Positions 59,150 through 64,000 of a stretch of DNA of 64,000 nt are shown piece after piece. Made by a program: the position numbers and the translations under genes. Positions within the stretch are counted from its first letter, which is position 1; the number at the start of each line of letters is the position of its first letter. The notes under the pieces are model-generated. The model was not told the origin of the DNA, did not search any database, and worked only from the letters and a program-made list of their open reading frames with translations. The stretch spans positions 1,720,375-1,784,374 of the forward strand of contig JAKZAN010000002.1 in NCBI GenBank assembly GCA_023053545.1, read 5' to 3'. This DNA comes from Lepidurus packardi (Eukaryota; Arthropoda; Branchiopoda; Notostraca; Triopsidae).

Positions 59150-62122
59150 ATGGAAGTTAAAGCATTGCGCAAAGGCTGTCCGTTAATGGCGCAGCACATT
59201 TGGGATGCTATCAAAAGTATCAGCCATCAACGTAAAACCCCAACTTTGGAGTTTATTTTGAAGTTCGTGAAAAGGGCTTACAGTACCATATCTGCAGGTT
59301 CTCTTTCTCCCTTCAATGTCTCCTCCTTGAAATAAAAACTATGCCTTTCTTACAGATACTTTAAAAGATGAAATCGAAGCATTGGTTGATGACGGTCTTT
59401 TGCATTACCTAAAGCGCGCAGGAAATAAAGGCTGCAAGATTGGAGTCGAGGAAGAAACTTATCGCTTACCCAAAGATTTGGTATAAAAACTGCAAATCCA
59501 TCTCTACTAGAACCTACCACAGAACTTGACTTAGTTATAGAACAATACGAATTAAATTATTGTTATATTGCTGTAACATTATAGTTGTAATATAAATACT
59601 AGAATAATAACTAGAATACTATAACATTCCGAACTTTAGGAAGCCTTTGAACGTGGTTCCACGGAAAGTCATGATTGGTACTGTTTCGAATGCCACAAAG
59701 CCGGGAAAGTGATTAAATGCTCGACTTGCTTCCGTGTCTACCACCTGGCTTGCTTAGCATCTCGTAACGTTGATCTAGCCGGAGTTCGCGAAGGTCTCTC
59801 TCCTTTTACCTGCCCCGCCTGCCAAGTATTGCGACTTTTCTTCCTCTGCATGCTAATTTACTCTTCTGATTTACAATTTTCTATCTATTTCAGGCCATAA
59901 ATGATGATACATTCCTGGTGCCCGCTTCCCGTCTTAATATCCTGCTATCTTTCACATGTATGCGTCTCAAATATAAGGTAATAACCCTCTCCTTTCTTCC
60001 TCCTCCTTCCTTCGTCCGTATTCTCTCTCGTTCATAGTATTATCATAATTTTCAAAAACGAATTCTTATAGATTCCTGCCGAGCTTACTAAATGGGTTTC
60101 TACCACAAACGCCCTCAATAGCAGCTTAAACACTACGCCGTCTTCACCCAAAACTCCTAACACAGCAACTACACCTAAGGATCTACAAAAGTAAAAAGTT
60201 GAAGAAAGAAAATTTACAAAAATAAACGAAATTCACATTATATTTCTTTTCCTTAATTAGGCAAGCTCGACTAGCGAGTGCAATTGCCAGCGGGACACCC
60301 AGTTCAGCTAGTGTGACTAGCGACGAGGATAAAGAATCCAGTTGGCGATATGGTTTGTTAGTTCACACGCACATGGATGTCGGTTTAATGGAAGAGAAGA
60401 CCAAAAATGGCGCTTATTCCAACATCAGCCAGTTTCAAATGGACGCGGCGACCGTACTCCATGATATTATTATATTCCATGGAAGTAAATCCAGTTTGGT
60501 TGCTTAGTTTCCGTATCGTTCTTCTCTTTATTTCTCATGCAGTTCTCATCTCATATCGCTCAGTTTTTTCTCAGTCTTTCCTTGAGGTGTCTAATGAAAG
60601 CAATGTGTCGGTAATCTTTCGTGTATAATTTAGGTGAGAGCTCTATGGCAGAAATGGGTCGAGTAATGTTCCGGGATTGCTTATACGAGTTGGATGAAAT
60701 CCGTCTTTGCCAAGAGTGTTACTTCATGTCCAATGAGATGAAAGGAAAGCACTGGTTTTGCGCACCTTGCAGTCCACCACATGAATTGGTATTTGCTCGA
60801 CAGAAAGGGTACCCTTACTGGCCTGCCAAAGTAGTAATTTCGCGTCTTTTTTGCAGTAGTTTTAAACAGTACTTAAACACGAATTCTTATTTCAAAGGTT
60901 ATTCGCCTTGAAAACGAGAAATATGATGTGCGTTTCTTTGGGGGCTTGCATGAGCGAGCTTTGATTGATAAATCCAGTATCAAACCCATAACCGTGAGCC
61001 TGGCCAGTCTAAATGTAAGGTTTAGACTTCGGTTCATTTTTTGTGTAAATTTTTCATCGAATCCTAGTTTATTTTAGTTACGTGTGCGTATTTGTTGAAC
61101 TTTTGCTTATTTTTAGTATTTATATTTATTTCTTTTGTTCAGATTAAAAGGAGTGCTGGTTTTAATCGTGCAATGGACGAATTACGTCGTCATCAAGCCT
61201 TGTTACAAGCAAGTTTGTCAGCAGCTGTATCCCCCCCTCGCGCAGAAAGTGGTTTGGAGGACGAATCTCGCAGTTCAAGCCAATGTGAACCTAGTCCGGA
61301 GAAAAAAGTGAAGATTGAATTACCTGAAGAAGTTCCAGCGCCTCTAAACCATGTAAAAATCCAATAATTTCCATTCTAATTCAAACTTGTGCTCTATATT
61401 CCATCTTCTTTTGCGTAGGAATTGGTTGTGGCGCGCAAATCTGTTCCCCTGAACCAAAATGCAGGCGCTCGTGATGTGAAAAGTGAACGTTTGACCAGCA
61501 CGCCTAATATGGAAATGAAGAATGAGAATTCAAATACTTCTGATGGAGGAATACCCGTACCCAACGCGTGCGACAATCCCATTTCAGCTATTCAATACGT
61601 TATGGCTAATAAGGTAAACAAAAAAAGCGTGGGATTTGGAACCTTTATGAACAATAAAGTGCATGTATCTAATTATGCGAATTTATTCAACATTGAAATG
61701 TATGCAAATTGTATGTTTAGGAAGCTTCTGTTGATGATATGGTCTCCTCGTCTTGTCAAGTCCCCCACGCTCGTTGTATTGGTTCCCAAACGGAAGTTTT
61801 ATTCAACGGAAATGATGCTGAGCAGCTTGAACTGTTGAAAGTTGAGTTACAATCTTTAAAAGACGACTTGGGGAACAAGGAAAAGGAATTAGAGGAAAAG
61901 CATCGTTTGGCAATCTCAGAAACCAAGAAAAAGCAATGGGTACGTTTTACCGTGTAGACTTATATGTTCGTTGTTATAAATCTTCCGTGATGTTTTCAGT
62001 GTTACAACTGCGAGACGGAAGCAATTTATCATTGTTGCTGGAATACTGCGTATTGTAGCACGGATTGCCAGCAAGCTCACTGGCAAAGGGAGCACAAGCG
62101 AGTGTGTAGGCGCAAACGTTAG
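59150..62122 (+). CDS. ZMYND11: ZMYND11 (BS69) chromatin reader
   Basis: ZMYND11 reads H3.3K36me3 through tandem PHD-bromo-PWWP modules and restrains transcription elongation; its MYND finger binds co-repressors. Twelve exons join in phase to 648 residues (human 602): 59150-59297, 59356-59480, 59640-59825, 59894-59977, 60072-60190, 60261-60484, 60634-60830, 60898-61014, 61143-61352, 61419-61613, 61721-61939 and 62000-62122. Order: N-terminal winged-helix-like part ([11 protein letters not shown]); PHD ~97-150 ([20 protein letters not shown]); bromodomain ~230-310 ([20 protein letters not shown]); zinc finger ([20 protein letters not shown]); PWWP ~345-400 ([13 protein letters not shown]); coiled coil (~565-605); MYND 608-646 ([20 protein letters not shown]) ending CRRKR. 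The start ATG was chosen by alignment with the human N-terminus. Confidence 0.95.
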
Positions 62123-64000
62123 GAGAAGTAAGCGAAAACCAAGAGGAAAGGGTATGCATGATGCATACGTTTCAGCAGTTTCTTCCGGTTTGTAATCCGG
62201 TACGTTTTTCCTTTTTTTCCTCCCCCTCCCTCCCTGAAAAACTGCTTCGATTTTCCGTTTTTCCATCAAAGGTACAGTTACTAAGTGTTCTTGCTTGTAC
62301 TTGCCGGTCGTTTCTTTGTGTTACTGTGTTTGTGATTTCGTTAACACGCTAAAAAAGCTTATGTATCTCCATAAGCCTAATTCTTGCTGCAATTCACCAA
62401 AATTTAACTTGTCCATTCAGAATAGAAATACATTAATGTTTATGTCGGAAGTGTTTATTTTTCTTTCTTTCTTTGTTTTTCCTTTCTTATTCGAAACTAA
62501 ATTCGCCGACTTTACAAACTATAGTTGACAGGGCCCCAGAAAAAGCCAAACAGGTGCGATTTCGAGGTAATTTCCTTTACTGCCATAGTAAACTAAGTAA
62601 AAGAACGAAAGATGGCGAATTGTGAGTTAATTAGGATTTTTAGAATGATCAGTCTTAGGCTAACTACCTCATGAGGGTGATTTCAGGCATTCCTGGATCA
62701 GATCCTTTACGAAAACCTAGAGATAGATTTAGTAAGGTAGAAACAAACGTTCATTTGTGGAGTCATAAAGATAGTGAACGTAAAAGTTTACCAAGATATA
62801 AGACGGTGGGAATGAAACCCCAATGGAAAACGGTTTTGCCGAGGTTAATGACGGAGGAAAGTCGTTGCTTTGTTTCTTTGCTAACCATTTTTATAAGATT
62901 TCAACTTCCGTGCGTTCTTCACGTTTCTAATAGCTTTCGTTTCGGACTATTTGCAAAAGAGCGGAGTTCTAAGCTTTGAACCTCGAACACATGCGAAGAG
63001 AGTCTTTCCTATTGAGTAGCTGCCTTTCCAACCACGAAAAAGTATTTGAAATTAGAAAACAAATGCTTAAACAATTTTTGTTTGGTAATTAACTTTAAAG
63101 GTTGTTAAGAAACAAGAGTTAATAGTTTATAAGCAAATAGACATCCATTTAGCTTATATAGTAGCTTAAAAACAAAACCGACCATTTAGAGCCTTTCTCT
63201 TTCAGTTCGCCGTGTATATGCTATAGGCATCTACCGGTTGTTTTCAGCGTTGTGAAAGAAGTAAACAAGCGCAAGCTGTCCAGTTGGCCTCTTATCTCCA
63301 ATGTATCAGATCAGCTCTAACTAAGTGCAAGAGTTTTTCAGCCAAGCTTTTTATAACCCTTCGTCTTATCGGGTAAGCCAAGTTTCCTGTCTTTATAAGT
63401 CCTCCAATCACGTAGCAGCATTAAAAAGGCAACAAAATGACGCTACCGATCATGACGATTACCTAACCTTTGACCTGCACTCGTAGCGTTACTCCGGCTT
63501 GGCTAGGCAACAAGTCGGTACCCGTATTAATTCACTAATTAACGCTACTTGCGAAATCTAACCAGAGTAACGCTATGAGTCTGGAAAACAAAAAGTTCGC
63601 TGAATATGATCGCTATGCGCCAAACGCTTAATTTTGTTCCTGTATGAAGCGTAAGGAATCACCGAACAAATCATAACCCCGTGCCCCGTCATTGTAGCGC
63701 AGCTTCGGTTTACCTCTGGGTAGCAACTCAACAGTAAATAAAGAGAACCGGGCGAACTGAGTACGTAATGCCGCGACTCGTTGCATATTTCCGGCTTAGC
63801 TGTGTTGCTTTGCATGGTAACTTTTTCGTTCAACCATGAGAGGTTTTTTTCGTTTTTTTTTTTTTAAGTTCGCATCAGCTTTCTCGGAAACATGAACTGT
63901 CTCTCCCAATGTTGCATTATGTTAGACCTATCGTTAAAAAGAAAGTTAGCTGCTCTAAATTCCCTAGAATTCTATTCGCTCCAGTACCGTAAAAGTTAAA
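62123..64000. other. Gene-poor right end
   Basis: It contains the ZMYND11 3' flank and then sequence with no supportable gene. A 102-codon plus-strand frame at 62671-62979 (GIPGSDPLRKPRDRFSKVE) has no domain and no splice partners; it may be a fragment of something lost, but I do not call it. From ~63470 onward copies of the GCGTTACTCCGGCTT repeat reappear. Confidence 0.5.
63470..63790. repeat. Copies of the GCGTTACTCCGGCTT dispersed repeat
   Basis: TAGCGTTACTCCGGCTT at 63484-63500, a reversed partial copy AGTAACGCTA near 63564, and a diverged copy GTAGCGCAGCTTCGGTTTAC near 63692. The same string occurs at 18765-18780 and, with one or two changes, at 16339 and 18686, 45 kb away. Confidence 0.65.

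Noticed and set aside
62671..62979. 102-codon frame after ZMYND11
   Set aside because: No domain, no splice sites in phase, not conserved in any family I recognise.

Overview
The window is eukaryotic nuclear DNA from an arthropod. The evidence is multi-exon genes with short GT-AG introns (mostly 60-130 bp), a PERIOD clock gene of insect/crustacean type, a cuticle-type zona pellucida (ZP) protein, and arthropod-style DNA transposons. Compact genes and short introns suggest a crustacean, perhaps a branchiopod such as a water flea, but this is inference and no species is claimed. All gene names come from recognising translated exons by eye; exon joins were checked for reading phase except where stated. 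For multi-exon genes, coordinates run from start codon to stop codon and include introns.

Layout. 1-4.7 kb: gene-poor, with degenerate repeats. 4.7-8.6 kb (-): secreted/transmembrane ZP-domain protein with a proline-rich repeat region. 8.6-21.5 kb: nearly 13 kb with no supportable gene, only repeats, palindromes and a three-copy ~160-bp tandem repeat. 21.5-29 kb: IFT80 (-) and TBL1/ebi (+), head to head. 29-31.4 kb: an unrecognised multi-exon coding region broken by a 100-base assembly gap. 31.4-43 kb: a transposon-rich block holding a decayed CACTA-like element, a 3.16-kb PIF/Harbinger element with intact 26-bp terminal inverted repeats and TAA target duplication sitting inside the first coding exon of a BEN-domain gene, a LINE endonuclease fragment, and a 5S rRNA-derived sequence. 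43.3-48.5 kb (-): period, 23 coding exons, with a CACGTG E-box about 330 bp upstream of its start codon. 49.2-51.3 kb: RAD51C (-) and CHRAC1 (+), head to head, 155 bp apart. 51.5-53.1 kb (+): two tandem paralogous genes for small secreted cysteine-rich proteins of no family I recognise. 53.3-62.1 kb: PAN2 (-) and ZMYND11 (+), head to head. 62.1-64 kb: gene-poor.

The housekeeping genes act in separate pathways: cilium assembly, NCoR-type co-repression, circadian timing, recombination repair, chromatin remodelling, deadenylation, and chromatin reading. Three of the gene pairs are divergent and probably share promoters. The most notable points are the Harbinger insertion that splits a BEN-domain exon in a way that clean excision would repair, the tandem cysteine-rich secreted pair, two consecutive GC-AG introns in IFT80, and a CCCH zinc-finger motif inside PAN2.
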